Shown here piece after piece: positions 1 to 8,562 of a DNA stretch of 64,000 nt. Positions within the stretch are counted from its first letter, which is position 1, and the number at the start of each line of letters is the position of its first letter. The stretch is from Alphaproteobacteria bacterium. Lineage in GTDB: Bacteria > Pseudomonadota > Alphaproteobacteria > Bin65. Made by a program: the position numbers and the translations under genes. The notes under the pieces were generated by a model. That model saw only the letters and a list, made by a program, of their open reading frames with translations, searched no databases and was not told the DNA's origin. The stretch is from positions 1-64,000 of the forward strand of contig JAJEGH010000028.1 in the NCBI GenBank assembly GCA_022819985.1. The letters are read 5' to 3'.

Positions 1-534
1 CTGCGCCTTGCCGAGCGGCTGGCGCTGGTCGAACGGCAGATCGCCGAGGTCGAGGCCGAGCGCGACGCGGTCGTGCGCCGGGGCGCCGCCCTGTCGTCAG
101 CGGCTGCGTCCGGGAACGATACCGCGCAGGCGGCATTGCGGATCGCGGCGCTGACCCGGCTCAAGGGGATCGGCCCGAACGACGCCACCCTGCTGACCCA
201 TGAGGTCTTCTACCGGAACTTCCGCAACCGCCGCGAAGTGGCGGGCTGGGCCGGGATTGCGCCGGCCCCGTGGGCGAGCGGGGATGTCCAGCGCGACCAG
301 GGGATCGGCCGGGACGGGCCGGGCTGGGTCCGGGCCCAGCTCATCCAGATGGCGTGGCGCTGGTTGCGTCATCAGCCCGACAGCGCGCTCAGCCGATGGT
401 TCGAAAGACGCACCGCCGGCGCCGGCGGGCGGGCGCGCCGGGTGATGATCGTGGCGCTCGCCCGCAAGCTGCTCATCGCCCTCTGGCGCTTCTGGGAGAC
501 CGGCCTCGTGCCGACCGGCGCCAGGCTCGCCTGA
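1..534 (+). CDS. IS110-family transposase, C-terminal half (partial)
   Basis: The reading frame is open from the first base, so the N-terminal RuvC-like DEDD domain lies outside the window. A helical charged linker (first ~30 residues) is followed by a Transposase_20-type domain: RLKGIGPNDATLL (helix-hairpin-helix-like), a block ending GWAGIAPAPWASG, then the basic stretch DVQRDQGIGRDG. The Ser in WASG sits where the C-terminal catalytic serine of IS110 enzymes is found. The protein ends in a basic helix rich in Ala, Leu and Arg. No frameshift is visible in this half, so it may be functional if the missing part is intact. The opposite strand also has a long open frame here, which is a high-GC shadow. 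Confidence 0.85.
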   Translation: MRLAERLALVERQIAEVEAERDAVVRRGAALSSAAASGNDTAQAALRIAALTRLKGIGPNDATLLTHEVFYRNFRNRREVAGWAGIAPAPWASGDVQRDQGIGRDGPGWVRAQLIQMAWRWLRHQPDSALSRWFERRTAGAGGRARRVMIVALARKLLIALWRFWETGLVPTGARLA

Positions 535-860
535 GACCGGAACCGCGGCCTTCCAGCTCCGGCCGGACGCGGCCGGGCTGGGCCGGGCGGTGTGTGAGCG
601 GCACTCATCCTGGGCTGAAAGACGCCGATACTCAGAGGGCTCCCACCGCTCGGAACGTTGCGCCCGCAGCACGCGGGATCGGGGCACGGAACCGGCTGCG
701 CCGGAAACCGGCCGGATAAAAGGTGGGTCCGCGCAACCGGCGCGAGACCGAAGCGCAAAAACGTTCCGGCCCGGCAAGCAAGACGATCCCTGCCGAACAC
801 GGAGAACCAACATGAACTAGGGCACACCAAATCCCGACTTGACTGCAAATGCCTCATAAA
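1..860 (+). mobile_element. Right part of an IS110-family insertion sequence, cut by the window edge
   Basis: The transposase C-terminal half (1-534) is followed by about 325 bp without a convincing gene. The right end is placed near 860. At 861 the sequence becomes homologous to the middle of an interspersed repeat that is complete at 10438-10606, so the element seems to have inserted into one arm of that repeat. A TTGACT hexamer at 839-844 lies just inside the proposed end and points outward; IS110 elements often carry a -35 box there that forms a junction promoter in the circular form (family knowledge). A long non-coding 3' flank suits the IS1111 subgroup, whose guide (bridge) RNA is encoded downstream of the transposase; that assignment is inference. 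Confidence 0.6.
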
Positions 861-1036
861 AGGATGAGGAGGAGGGGAATGTTGAGGCGTTTGGACCCCC
901 CAACCTCCTCATCCCGAGTAGGCGCGTCAGCGCCGTATCGAGGGGCCGTATCGAGGGGCCGTATCGAGAGCCTGCCCCGAGCCTGTCGAAGGAGACGCCA
1001 CGCTGCCGCGGCTCCGTCAAAAACGGATGCGTTCTA
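861..1036. repeat. Interspersed repeat, copy 1 (left arm missing)
   Basis: Shares AGGATGAGGA at its start, TCCTCATCCCGAGTAGG at 906, the following CGCGTCAGCGCCGTATCGA and a GATGCGTTCT-like end with 10472-10606. Here the GCCGTATCGAGGG motif is repeated three times (about 931-968). The left arm present in the second copy (TCGATACG...CTACTC) is absent because the IS110 sequence abuts at about 860. No gene is seen between 535 and 1096. Confidence 0.75.
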
Positions 1037-1096
1037 GTGTTGACAGGGGCCGGCCCTACTCCAATTCTCGGGGACTGAAAAGGGGAGTGGCCGGCC

Positions 1097-1294
1097 GTGT
1101 CTCCGGAACTCATCGGATATGTCAATCTTGCCGGGATCGTGGCCGTGGTGGCGTTCCTGTGGCGTGTCGACGCCCGCTGGCAGGATCGGTTCGACGCGCT
1201 GAACCGGAGACTCGGTCAGCTCGGCGAACGCGTTGCCCGAATCGAGGGCATCCTGACGGGAAATCCGGCTCCGCCTACGGAGCCGGCGGAGTAA
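1097..1294 (+). CDS. Small single-pass membrane protein with coiled-coil tail (65 aa), unknown function
   Basis: GTG start at 1097 with an AGGGGAG ribosome site at 1080-1086. The protein has one N-terminal hydrophobic helix (about residues 8-22, YVNLAGIVAVVAFLW) and then an amphipathic heptad-like segment (DRFDALNRRLGQLGERVARIEG), ending in a Pro-rich tail. Such short TM-plus-coiled-coil proteins are common and poorly characterised. It stands alone between a repeat and the ABC transporter operon, and I cannot assign a function. The ribosome site and domain pattern support it as a real gene. Confidence 0.6.
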   Translation: MSPELIGYVNLAGIVAVVAFLWRVDARWQDRFDALNRRLGQLGERVARIEGILTGNPAPPTEPAE

Positions 1295-1520
1295 CGCAAC
1301 GGGAGAAGCGCCCGCCTTCGCGCCGGCGACCTTGCGGCTTGCGCCTGACGCCGAAGCCGCGGCGGCCTGCTGCCTCTGCACGGCGCACCAAGACCCGAAT
1401 GTCAAACCGGGACAGCGCCGCCCCAAACTATCCTAGACAGTGCCGATGGCCTCGGCTTAAGTGCGCGCGCTGACCCGGCGGGCCGGACAACGCTGCGGCA
1501 GCCGTAACGGGAGGCGCTCG

Positions 1521-2420
1521 GTGGAACTGATCCAGGTCCTGGTCGCCGGAATCGCGCAAGGCTGTGTCTACGGCCTGATCGCGCTCGGCTTCGTGCTGAT
1601 CTACAAGGCGACCGAGCAGGTCAATTTCGCCCAGGGCGACATCATGATGCTCGGCATGTTCGCGGCCTTCACGCTGATCGCGATCGCCGGCTTGCCCTGG
1701 TGGCTCGGCGCGCTCGCCGGCATCGCGATAACGGGCGTCTTCGGCTTCTGCCTCGATGCGTTCGTCCTGCGCCGGATCATCGGCCAGCCGCAGTTTGCCG
1801 TGATTATCCTGACGATCGCCGTGGGGTTCGTTTTCCGCTCGGCCGCCGGCGGCGTGTGGGGCGCCGACCCGGTCTCCTTCGATACGCCCTATGGCGGCCT
1901 GGTCGTCACGCTGGACGAGAACGAGACCGGACGGACGGTCATCGACGCGGCCGACCTGACGATCATCCTGGGCACGCTCGTCCTGGTCGGCGCGCTCTAT
2001 GCCTTTTTCCGCTTCACCCGGATCGGCGTCGCCATGCAGGCGTCGTCGCAGAACCAGCTTGCCGCCTACTATATGGGCATACCGGTCAAGTATGTGATCT
2101 CGCTGATCTGGGGCATCAGCGCGGCGGTCTCGTGCATCGCCGGCATCCTGCTGGCGCCGAAAATCGCGACCTTCGATCCCGATGTCGGCTTCCTCGCGAT
2201 CACGGCCTTCGCGGCGGCGGTGATCGGCGGCTTCGGCAGCCTGCCCGGCGCCGTTCTGGGCGGCCTCATCATCGGCATTACGGAGCAGCTGGCCCAGGCC
2301 TACCTGCCCGGCGAGTATGCCCGCAGCATCGCGCCGATTTCCGGCTTCGTCATCCTGCTGGCCGTGCTGCTGATCCGGCCCGACGGCCTGTTCGCGCAAA
2401 TCCAGCGCAAGAAGGTGTAG
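1521..2420 (+). CDS. livH: Branched-chain amino acid type ABC transporter permease (LivH family)
   Basis: Inner-membrane permease of a HAAT-family importer. GTG at 1521 is preferred because GGGAGG lies at 1509-1514; this gives 299 aa, normal for LivH, while an upstream in-frame start at 1461 would add a non-hydrophobic leader. It begins with a hydrophobic segment containing GIAQGCVYGLIALGF, followed by NFAQGDIMMLG, both typical of LivH N-termini. About eight further hydrophobic segments follow, with the coupling signature AAVIGGFGSLPGAVLGGL near residues 230-250. It is first in an operon with livM, livG, livF, an acyl-CoA ligase and a binding protein. Substrate could be branched-chain amino acids or, given the ligase, an aromatic or other organic acid. 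Confidence 0.9.
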   Translation: MELIQVLVAGIAQGCVYGLIALGFVLIYKATEQVNFAQGDIMMLGMFAAFTLIAIAGLPWWLGALAGIAITGVFGFCLDAFVLRRIIGQPQFAVIILTIAVGFVFRSAAGGVWGADPVSFDTPYGGLVVTLDENETGRTVIDAADLTIILGTLVLVGALYAFFRFTRIGVAMQASSQNQLAAYYMGIPVKYVISLIWGISAAVSCIAGILLAPKIATFDPDVGFLAITAFAAAVIGGFGSLPGAVLGGLIIGITEQLAQAYLPGEYARSIAPISGFVILLAVLLIRPDGLFAQIQRKKV

Positions 2421-2427
2421 CCGGCCC

Positions 2428-3510
2428 ATGCGCTTCGTCTTCAAAACCGGCTACGACCAGGACATCCGCTTCTTCAAGCATACGGGCTACTGGCAGTCCT
2501 ACGGCTTCCTGTTCCTCACCGCCGTCACCGCCCCGCTCTATCTGGGCAATTTCGAAATCTCCGAGCTGACCCAGGCGATCAGTTTCGCCATCGCCGGCCT
2601 CGGCCTGATGCTGCTGGTCGGCTTCACCGGGCAGGTCAGCCTCGGCCATGCCGCCTTTTTCGGCATCGGCGCCTACGCCCAGGCCTGGCTGCTCGCCAGT
2701 TTCGATATCTCCTTCCTCGTCGCCATGCCGATCGCCGCGGTCTTTACCGGCATTATCGGCTTTCTGCTCGCCATCCCGCTGTTGCGCATGACCGGCATCT
2801 ATCTCGCCATCGGCACGCTGGCGCTGTCCATCGTGCTCGAGCAGATCCTCAAGAGCTGGAAGTCCGTCACCGGCGGCTTCGACGGCATGGCGGTGGAGCC
2901 GGCGTCCCTGCTCGGCTACCAGTTCAACCCGGACAGCTGGGATTTCTACTATGTCGCGCTGGCGATCCTGATCCTGGTGCTGGCGCTGTGCGCCAACCTG
3001 CTGCGCAGCCCGACCGGCCGGGCCATGGTCGCGGTGCGCGATTCCGAAGTCTCGGCGCGCAGCATGGGCGTCAACATCGCCCGGACCAAGATCACCGCCT
3101 TCGGCATCAGCACGGCGATCACCGGCCTCGGCGGCGCCCTGTTCGCCCACAAGCTGCAATATCTGGCACCCGACGGCTTCAACCTGATCATTTCGATCAC
3201 CTTCCTGCTGATGATCGTCGTCGGCGGACTGGGCTCGCTGCAGGGCGCCATCCTCGGCGCGCTGGTCGTGATCCTGCTGCCCCAGGCGATCACGATCATG
3301 AAGGACTACCTGCCGCCGTCGATCGGCCACCAGCCCGGCCTGGAGCCGGGCATTTTCGGCCTGCTCCTGGTCGCCTTCATCCTGTTCGAACCGATGGGCA
3401 TCTACGGCCGCTGGCGCAAGATCAAGCTGTTCTTCGATATCTTCCCGGTCTACCGCAAGGCGACCTTCCGGCGGCAGAAGGCCTACCTGAAGACGGAGCG
3501 GATGCGGTGA
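2428..3510 (+). CDS. livM: Branched-chain amino acid type ABC transporter permease (LivM family)
   Basis: Second membrane subunit, 360 aa, starting 7 bp after livH. About ten hydrophobic segments are visible. The family motif GFTGQVSLGHAAFFGIGAY lies at about residues 66-84, and the coupling region VVGGLGSLQGAILGA near 270-285. Residues 1-20 (RFVFKTGYDQDIRFFK) form a cytosolic leader. It overlaps livG by a GTGA junction (3507-3510), indicating translational coupling. It pairs with LivH to form the pore; the specificity is set by the binding protein at 7047. Confidence 0.9.
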   Translation: MRFVFKTGYDQDIRFFKHTGYWQSYGFLFLTAVTAPLYLGNFEISELTQAISFAIAGLGLMLLVGFTGQVSLGHAAFFGIGAYAQAWLLASFDISFLVAMPIAAVFTGIIGFLLAIPLLRMTGIYLAIGTLALSIVLEQILKSWKSVTGGFDGMAVEPASLLGYQFNPDSWDFYYVALAILILVLALCANLLRSPTGRAMVAVRDSEVSARSMGVNIARTKITAFGISTAITGLGGALFAHKLQYLAPDGFNLIISITFLLMIVVGGLGSLQGAILGALVVILLPQAITIMKDYLPPSIGHQPGLEPGIFGLLLVAFILFEPMGIYGRWRKIKLFFDIFPVYRKATFRRQKAYLKTERMR

Positions 3511-4268
3511 GCGCGGTTCTGTCGGCCGACGACCTGACGATCCGCTTCGGCGGGCTGACCGCGGTCGACAGCGTCTCGTTCGAGGTGCGGGAGCGCGAGG
3601 TCTACACCATCGTCGGCCCGAACGGCGCGGGCAAGACGACGATCTTCAACCTGATAAGCCGGATCTACGACCCGACGGAGGGCCGTATCCGCTTCGGCGG
3701 CGCGGACATCACCGAAACGCCGGCGCACCGGATCGCCGGGCTCGGCATCGCCCGCACCTTCCAGAATATCGAACTGTTCGAGCACGCCACCGTGCTGCAC
3801 AACCTGCTGGTCGGGCGCCATTGCAAGAGCCGGACCAACGTGTTCGAGGAACTGGCCTTCCTGCCGAAGGTGCGCCGGGCCGAATACGCCCATCGCGAGA
3901 AGGTCGAGGAGGTGATCGACTTCCTCGATCTCCAGCCCTACCGCGAGCAGTATATCGCCAACCTGCCCTACGGCGTGCGCAAGGTCGTCGAGCTGGCGCG
4001 CGCCCTGTGCACCGAGCCGAAGCTGCTGCTGCTCGACGAGCCGGCCTCCGGCCTCAGCGTCGAGGAGACGGAAAACGTCGCCTTCTGGATCGATGACATC
4101 AAGAACGATTTGGGGATCGCGATCCTCATGGTCGAACACGACATGTCGCTGGTGACGGAAGTGTCCGACCGGGTGATGGCGATGAACGACGGCAAGACGA
4201 TCGCCGAGGGCACGTCGGACGAGGTGCAGAACCATCCCGACGTGCTGCGCGCCTATCTGGGAGCGTGA
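3507..4268 (+). CDS. livG: ABC transporter ATP-binding protein (LivG family)
   Basis: One of two ATPases of the importer. The GTG start overlaps the livM stop; this gives 253 aa and places GPNGAGKTT (Walker A) at residues 37-45. The Q-loop segment IARTFQNIELF, Walker B LLLLDEP and the switch His in VEHDMSLV are all present. The C-loop reads LPYGVRKVVELARAL rather than LSGGQ, which is usual for LivG-type subunits. It is followed 4 bp later by livF. Confidence 0.92.
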   Translation: MSAVLSADDLTIRFGGLTAVDSVSFEVREREVYTIVGPNGAGKTTIFNLISRIYDPTEGRIRFGGADITETPAHRIAGLGIARTFQNIELFEHATVLHNLLVGRHCKSRTNVFEELAFLPKVRRAEYAHREKVEEVIDFLDLQPYREQYIANLPYGVRKVVELARALCTEPKLLLLDEPASGLSVEETENVAFWIDDIKNDLGIAILMVEHDMSLVTEVSDRVMAMNDGKTIAEGTSDEVQNHPDVLRAYLGA

Positions 4269-4272
4269 GCCG

Positions 4273-5082
4273 ATGGCCGAATCCCTGCCCGACACCCTGC
4301 CCGTTTCCCCGGCCGATCCCGTGTTGAGCGTCCGCAATATCGAGACCTACTACGGACCGATCATGGCGATCCGCGGCGTCAGCCTCGACGTGCCGAAGGG
4401 CGGGATCGTGACCGTGCTGGGCGCCAACGGCGCCGGCAAGACGACCATCCTCAAGACGATCAGCGGCGTCATGGACCCGCAAAAGGGCAGCGTGCGTTTC
4501 GAGGGCGCCGAAATCCAGGGCCGGGACCCGGACTGGGTGGCGCGCCGCGGCATCGCCCATGTGCCGGAAGGCCGGGAGGTCTTCCCCTTCCTCACGGTGC
4601 GCGAGAACCTGCTGATGGGCGCCTTCGCCCGCTCCGACCGCGGGGCGGTCGCCGGCGACCTGGAGATGGTCTACGGCTACTTCCCCATCCTGCAGGAACG
4701 TTCGGAACAGCAGGCCGGCTATCTCTCCGGCGGCCAGCAGCAGATGCTCGTCATCGGCCGCGCCCTGATGGCCCGGCCACGGCTGATGCTGCTCGACGAG
4801 CCGTCGCTCGGCCTGTCGCCGATCCTGGTCAAGGAAATCTTCGGCATCGTCCGGCGGCTGAACGAGGAACAGGGCGTGACGATGCTGCTGGTCGAGCAGA
4901 ACGCCAACATGGCCCTGCAGGCGGCCGACTACGGCTATGTCCTCGAACTCGGGCGCATCGTCATGGACGACGAATGCAGCCGCCTGCTGGAAAGCGACGA
5001 TATCAAAGAGTTCTATCTCGGCGTCAAGAAAGACGCGGTGCGCGGCAAGAAACGCTGGCGCCGCAAGAAAACCTGGCGCTGA
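4273..5082 (+). CDS. livF: ABC transporter ATP-binding protein (LivF family)
   Basis: Second ATPase, 269 aa. Walker [10 protein letters not shown] is at residues 50-58, the canonical C-loop LSGGQQQM is near 153-160, Walker [14 protein letters not shown] is near 175, and the switch region reads VEQNANMAL. The first ~16 residues are a Pro-rich extension, and the last ~18 residues form a very basic tail ([12 protein letters not shown]) beyond the usual LivF end. It lies between livG and the acyl-CoA ligase gene. Confidence 0.92.
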   Translation: MAESLPDTLPVSPADPVLSVRNIETYYGPIMAIRGVSLDVPKGGIVTVLGANGAGKTTILKTISGVMDPQKGSVRFEGAEIQGRDPDWVARRGIAHVPEGREVFPFLTVRENLLMGAFARSDRGAVAGDLEMVYGYFPILQERSEQQAGYLSGGQQQMLVIGRALMARPRLMLLDEPSLGLSPILVKEIFGIVRRLNEEQGVTMLLVEQNANMALQAADYGYVLELGRIVMDDECSRLLESDDIKEFYLGVKKDAVRGKKRWRRKKTWR

Positions 5083-5106
5083 CCCGGCGCAGCGGACGAG
5101 GACGAT

Positions 5107-6957
5107 ATGGACGGCCCGACCGGCACGACGACACCCGAGAGCATCCTCTTCGACGGCTGCGATACGCTGCCGAAGCTGTTCCGCAAGCGCTGTACCGAAG
5201 AGGCCGGCAAGGTCGCCATGCGCGAGAAGGACCTCGGCATCTGGCGCTCGATCTCCTGGGCCGAATACGGCGAAGCGGCGCGGCTCGCCGGCCAGGGCCT
5301 GATGGCGATGGGGCTGGCGCGCGGCGACGTCGTCTCGATCCTGTCCGAGACCAACAAGGAATGGATGTTCGCCGACCTGGGCGCGATCTGCGCCGGGGCT
5401 TCGAGCAGCGGCGTCTACACGACGGATTCGGCCAAACAGCTCGAATATATCGTCAACGATTCCCGCTCCGCCTTCCTGTTCGTCGAGAACGAGGAGCAAC
5501 TGGACAAGTATCTTCAGGTCCGCGACCGCGTGCCGACGCTGAAGAAAGTCATCGTCATGGATCTCGAAGGCCTGCGGGATTTCGACGACCCGATGACCAT
5601 GAGCTGGGACGAGCTGCTCGAACTCGGCCGGCAGTTCGGCGCGGAAAATCCGTCGGCCTGGGACGACCGCATCGACGCCTCTGCGCCCGACGACGCGCCG
5701 ATCCTCGTCTACACCTCGGGGACGACCGGCCCGCCCAAAGGCGCGATGATCTCCAACCGGAACATCGTCTTCCAGGTCAGCAACGGCAACGCGATGCTGA
5801 ATTTCCGCGAAGGCGACAACCAGCTCGCCTTCCTGCCGCTGTGCCATATCGCCGAGCGCGGCTTCTCGATGTTCCTGTCGATCGCCTTCAAGACGGTCGT
5901 CAACTTCGCCGAGAGCCCGGAAACCGTGGCGGAGAATGTCCGGGAGGTGGCGCCGCACTACCTGTTCGCCGTGCCCCGCGTCTGGGAGAAATTCTATTCC
6001 TCCTTCACGATCCGGATGGAGGACGCGACCTGGACCGGCAAGCGGCTCTACGGCTGGGCCATCGGCGTCGGCATGCGCATGGCCGAGCACCGGATCGAGG
6101 GCACGGAGCCGGGCATCGACGAAAAGCTGCTCTACGGGCTCGCCGATTTCCTCGTGCTGCGCAACGTCAAGACCCTGATCGGCCTGCGCCGCACGCGCTG
6201 GACCGCCACCGGCGCGGCGCCGATCTCGCCGGACCTGATCCGCTGGTATCTCGCGCTCGGCATCAACATGGTCGAACTCTACGGCCAGACCGAGAATACC
6301 GGGGTCGCCACGAGCAACCGGCCCGACGAATTCAAGGTCGGCACGGTCGGCAAGGCGCTGCCGGACACCGAAGTGAAAATCTCGGAACGGGGCGAAATCC
6401 TGATCCGGGGCCCGCACGTTTTCAAGGGCTACCTGAACAACCCGGAAAAGACGGCGGAAACCGTGGTCGACGGCTGGCTGCACACCGGCGATGTCGGCTC
6501 GGTCGACAACCAGGGCTTCTTCCGGATCACCGACCGCCTCAAGGACATTATCATCACGGCCGGCGGCAAGAATGTGACGCCGTCGGAAATCGAGAACCAG
6601 CTCAAATTCTCGCCCTATATCGCCGATGCGGTCATCGTCGGCGACAAGCGCAAGTTCCTGTCCTGCCTCGTGATGATCGACGAGGACACGGTGATGAAAT
6701 TCGCCCAGGACAGCAACGTGCCCTTCTCCAACTATGCCAGCCTGTGCCGCGCCGACGCGGTGCAGCGGCTGATCCAGGGCGAGATCGACAAGGTGAACCG
6801 GGATTTCGCCCGGGTCGAGCAGGTCAAGGCGTTCCGGCTGATCGAACGGGTCCTGATGCCGGAGGACGACGAGCTGACCCCGACCATGAAGCTCAAGCGC
6901 GGTTTCGTGAGCGCCAAATACAAGGATTTGATCGACTCGATGTATGAGGCGGCGTAA
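5107..6957 (+). CDS. Long-chain-type acyl-CoA synthetase (AMP-forming) inside the liv operon
   Basis: Adenylate-forming ligase, 616 aa, activating a carboxylic acid to its CoA thioester with ATP. The P-loop YTSGTTGPPKGAM is at about residues 200-213, the A5 motif reads ELYGQTEN near 391-398, and the hinge/A8 region contains TGDVGSVDNQGFFRITDR and LKDIIITAGGKNVTP. The C-terminal TPTMKLKRGFV is typical of the long-chain acyl-CoA synthetase branch, where the Lys completes adenylation. It lies 24 bp after livF and 89 bp before the binding-protein gene. Ligases embedded in HAAT operons often act on the imported acid, so coupling of uptake to CoA activation is a reasonable inference. True substrate is unknown. 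Confidence 0.9.
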   Translation: MDGPTGTTTPESILFDGCDTLPKLFRKRCTEEAGKVAMREKDLGIWRSISWAEYGEAARLAGQGLMAMGLARGDVVSILSETNKEWMFADLGAICAGASSSGVYTTDSAKQLEYIVNDSRSAFLFVENEEQLDKYLQVRDRVPTLKKVIVMDLEGLRDFDDPMTMSWDELLELGRQFGAENPSAWDDRIDASAPDDAPILVYTSGTTGPPKGAMISNRNIVFQVSNGNAMLNFREGDNQLAFLPLCHIAERGFSMFLSIAFKTVVNFAESPETVAENVREVAPHYLFAVPRVWEKFYSSFTIRMEDATWTGKRLYGWAIGVGMRMAEHRIEGTEPGIDEKLLYGLADFLVLRNVKTLIGLRRTRWTATGAAPISPDLIRWYLALGINMVELYGQTENTGVATSNRPDEFKVGTVGKALPDTEVKISERGEILIRGPHVFKGYLNNPEKTAETVVDGWLHTGDVGSVDNQGFFRITDRLKDIIITAGGKNVTPSEIENQLKFSPYIADAVIVGDKRKFLSCLVMIDEDTVMKFAQDSNVPFSNYASLCRADAVQRLIQGEIDKVNRDFARVEQVKAFRLIERVLMPEDDELTPTMKLKRGFVSAKYKDLIDSMYEAA

Positions 6958-7046
6958 CCTGCCGGTCCAATGGGCAGTGCGATTTCCGGTCGCCAGAACC
7001 GGTTCGCCGCCCGCCCCCGTTCCAGCTTTTCGTAGGGAGGAACCCC

Positions 7047-8222
7047 ATGAAAACAAAGGCAAAAATGCTGTTGGCCGGCGTCTCGGGCGCCGCGCTGATC
7101 GCCTCGGGCGCCGCGTCCGCCCAGACCCGCGGCGTGACGGATACCGAAGTCGTCGTCGGCAGCCATACGGCGCTCACCGGCCCGGTCGCCCCCTGGGGCG
7201 TCGGCCAGGCCGCCGGCGCGCGGATGGCGTTCGCCGAAGCGAACGCGAAAGGCGGCGTCCACGGCCGCAAGATCAAATTCATCGTCGAGGATCACGGCTA
7301 CCAGGTGCCGAAGGCCGTCCAGGCCGCCAACAAGCTGCTCAACCGCGACAAGATCTTCGCCATGGTCGGCGCGCTCGGCACGCCGATGAACAACGCCGTG
7401 CTGCCGCGCCAGATCAAGGCGAACGTGCCGAACTTCGTGCCGTTCACGGCGTCGCGCCAGATGATCGAGCCCTACCACCGGCTGAAATTCCTCGCCTTCG
7501 CCAGCTACTACGACCAGATGCGCGCCGCGACGAACTATTTCGTCAAGGAGAAGGGCTTCAAGAAGGTCTGCGCCCTCTACCAGGACACGGACTACGGCCG
7601 CGAAATCCTCCAGGCGGTGAACGATCAGCTGAAGGCGCTGAACCTGAAAATCGCCGGCGAGTCCGCGCACAGCCCGCGCGAGAAATCCTTCGTCGGCGCG
7701 ATCACCAAGCTGCGCAAGGCCGGCTGCCAGGTGACGATGATGGGGACGATCATCACCGATTCCATCGGGCCGTTCCTGACCGCGAAGAAGCTGGGCTGGA
7801 AGAGCGTCTTCGTCGGCACCATCGCGACCTACGACCTCATCGTCGCGGGTTTCAAGAAGGGCCTGATGAACGGCTACTACGCCATGACGTCGTTCGAGAT
7901 GATCTATCCGGACACCGCCGACCCGGCGCAAAAGGCCTGGGCCGACGCCTTCAAGAAATACGCCGGCCGGCCGCACACCGGCGCATCGCAGCTCGGTTAC
8001 GGCAGCGGCGTGCTCTTCGTGGAAGCCCTGAAGCGCGCCGGCAAGAACCTCACGGTCGACAGCTTCATCGCGGCGATGGAAAGCCTCAAGAACTACCAGA
8101 TGCCGATCGGCGGCCCGCCGCTCACCTTCGGCCCGAACGACCACCAGGGCTCGACCGAGGCCTATCTGGCGGTCGTCGAAAACGCCCGCTGGAAGACGCT
8201 GACCAAGCCGCTGTCCTACTGA
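7047..8222 (+). CDS. ABC transporter periplasmic substrate-binding protein (Peripla_BP_6 / LivJ-like)
   Basis: Periplasmic receptor of the importer, 391 aa. A GGGAGG ribosome site lies just upstream of ATG 7047. The signal peptide is residues 1-25, with a likely cut after ASA before QTRGVTDTEV. The mature start VVVGSHTALTGPVAPWG and the later block QDTDYGREILQAVNDQLKA are typical of type I periplasmic binding proteins. It comes last in the liv-ligase operon and is followed by a large inverted repeat. Ligand could be an amino acid, an aromatic acid or another small carboxylate; the sequence alone does not decide this. Confidence 0.9.
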   Translation: MKTKAKMLLAGVSGAALIASGAASAQTRGVTDTEVVVGSHTALTGPVAPWGVGQAAGARMAFAEANAKGGVHGRKIKFIVEDHGYQVPKAVQAANKLLNRDKIFAMVGALGTPMNNAVLPRQIKANVPNFVPFTASRQMIEPYHRLKFLAFASYYDQMRAATNYFVKEKGFKKVCALYQDTDYGREILQAVNDQLKALNLKIAGESAHSPREKSFVGAITKLRKAGCQVTMMGTIITDSIGPFLTAKKLGWKSVFVGTIATYDLIVAGFKKGLMNGYYAMTSFEMIYPDTADPAQKAWADAFKKYAGRPHTGASQLGYGSGVLFVEALKRAGKNLTVDSFIAAMESLKNYQMPIGGPPLTFGPNDHQGSTEAYLAVVENARWKTLTKPLSY

Positions 8223-8280
8223 GGCGGAACCGGCCCTCCGCCGGCTGCGGACTGAGGCAACGGCGCCCGACACTCCTCTC

Positions 8281-8390
8281 TTGTCACCCCGGACGGAGCG
8301 GAGCGACGATCCGGGGGCCAGAGCCACGGGCAGAAACCGTGCCGGGCGACTCTGGTCCCCGGCTCTCCCTCCGGTCGGCCGGGGTGACAA
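8281..8390. repeat. 110-bp inverted repeat bounded by TTGTCACCCCGG / CCGGGGTGACAA
   Basis: Perfect 12-bp ends (8281-8292 and 8379-8390) enclose a second inner inverted pair (CCGGGGGCCAGAG at 8331 against CTCTGGTCCCCGG at 8350-8362). The element sits 58 bp after the binding-protein gene and could act as a bidirectional RNA hairpin or terminator, but it has no T-tract. It looks like one of the palindromic repeat families of this genome. The rest of 8223-8562 shows no gene. Confidence 0.75.
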
Positions 8391-8562
8391 CAGAAGGTGA
8401 CGCTTCGGTTTCTCCGCGAATACATCGGGGCGGCGGACAGGACTTCGGGTTCCGCCCGTACCTGAAACTCAAACCGACTCGCTAGCGGTCGATCCGGCCA
8501 GTTGATCCCGTCGGCGGCGGCCTCTACTCTGCGCCGCCTCTCAACTGCGCGGCGGAGGAACC

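Noticed and set aside
4126-7062. 978-codon open frame on the minus strand
   Set aside because: It lies antisense to livF, the acyl-CoA ligase and the binding protein. Composition is Arg/Asp/Gly/Ala-rich with no domain, as expected from a high-GC shadow.
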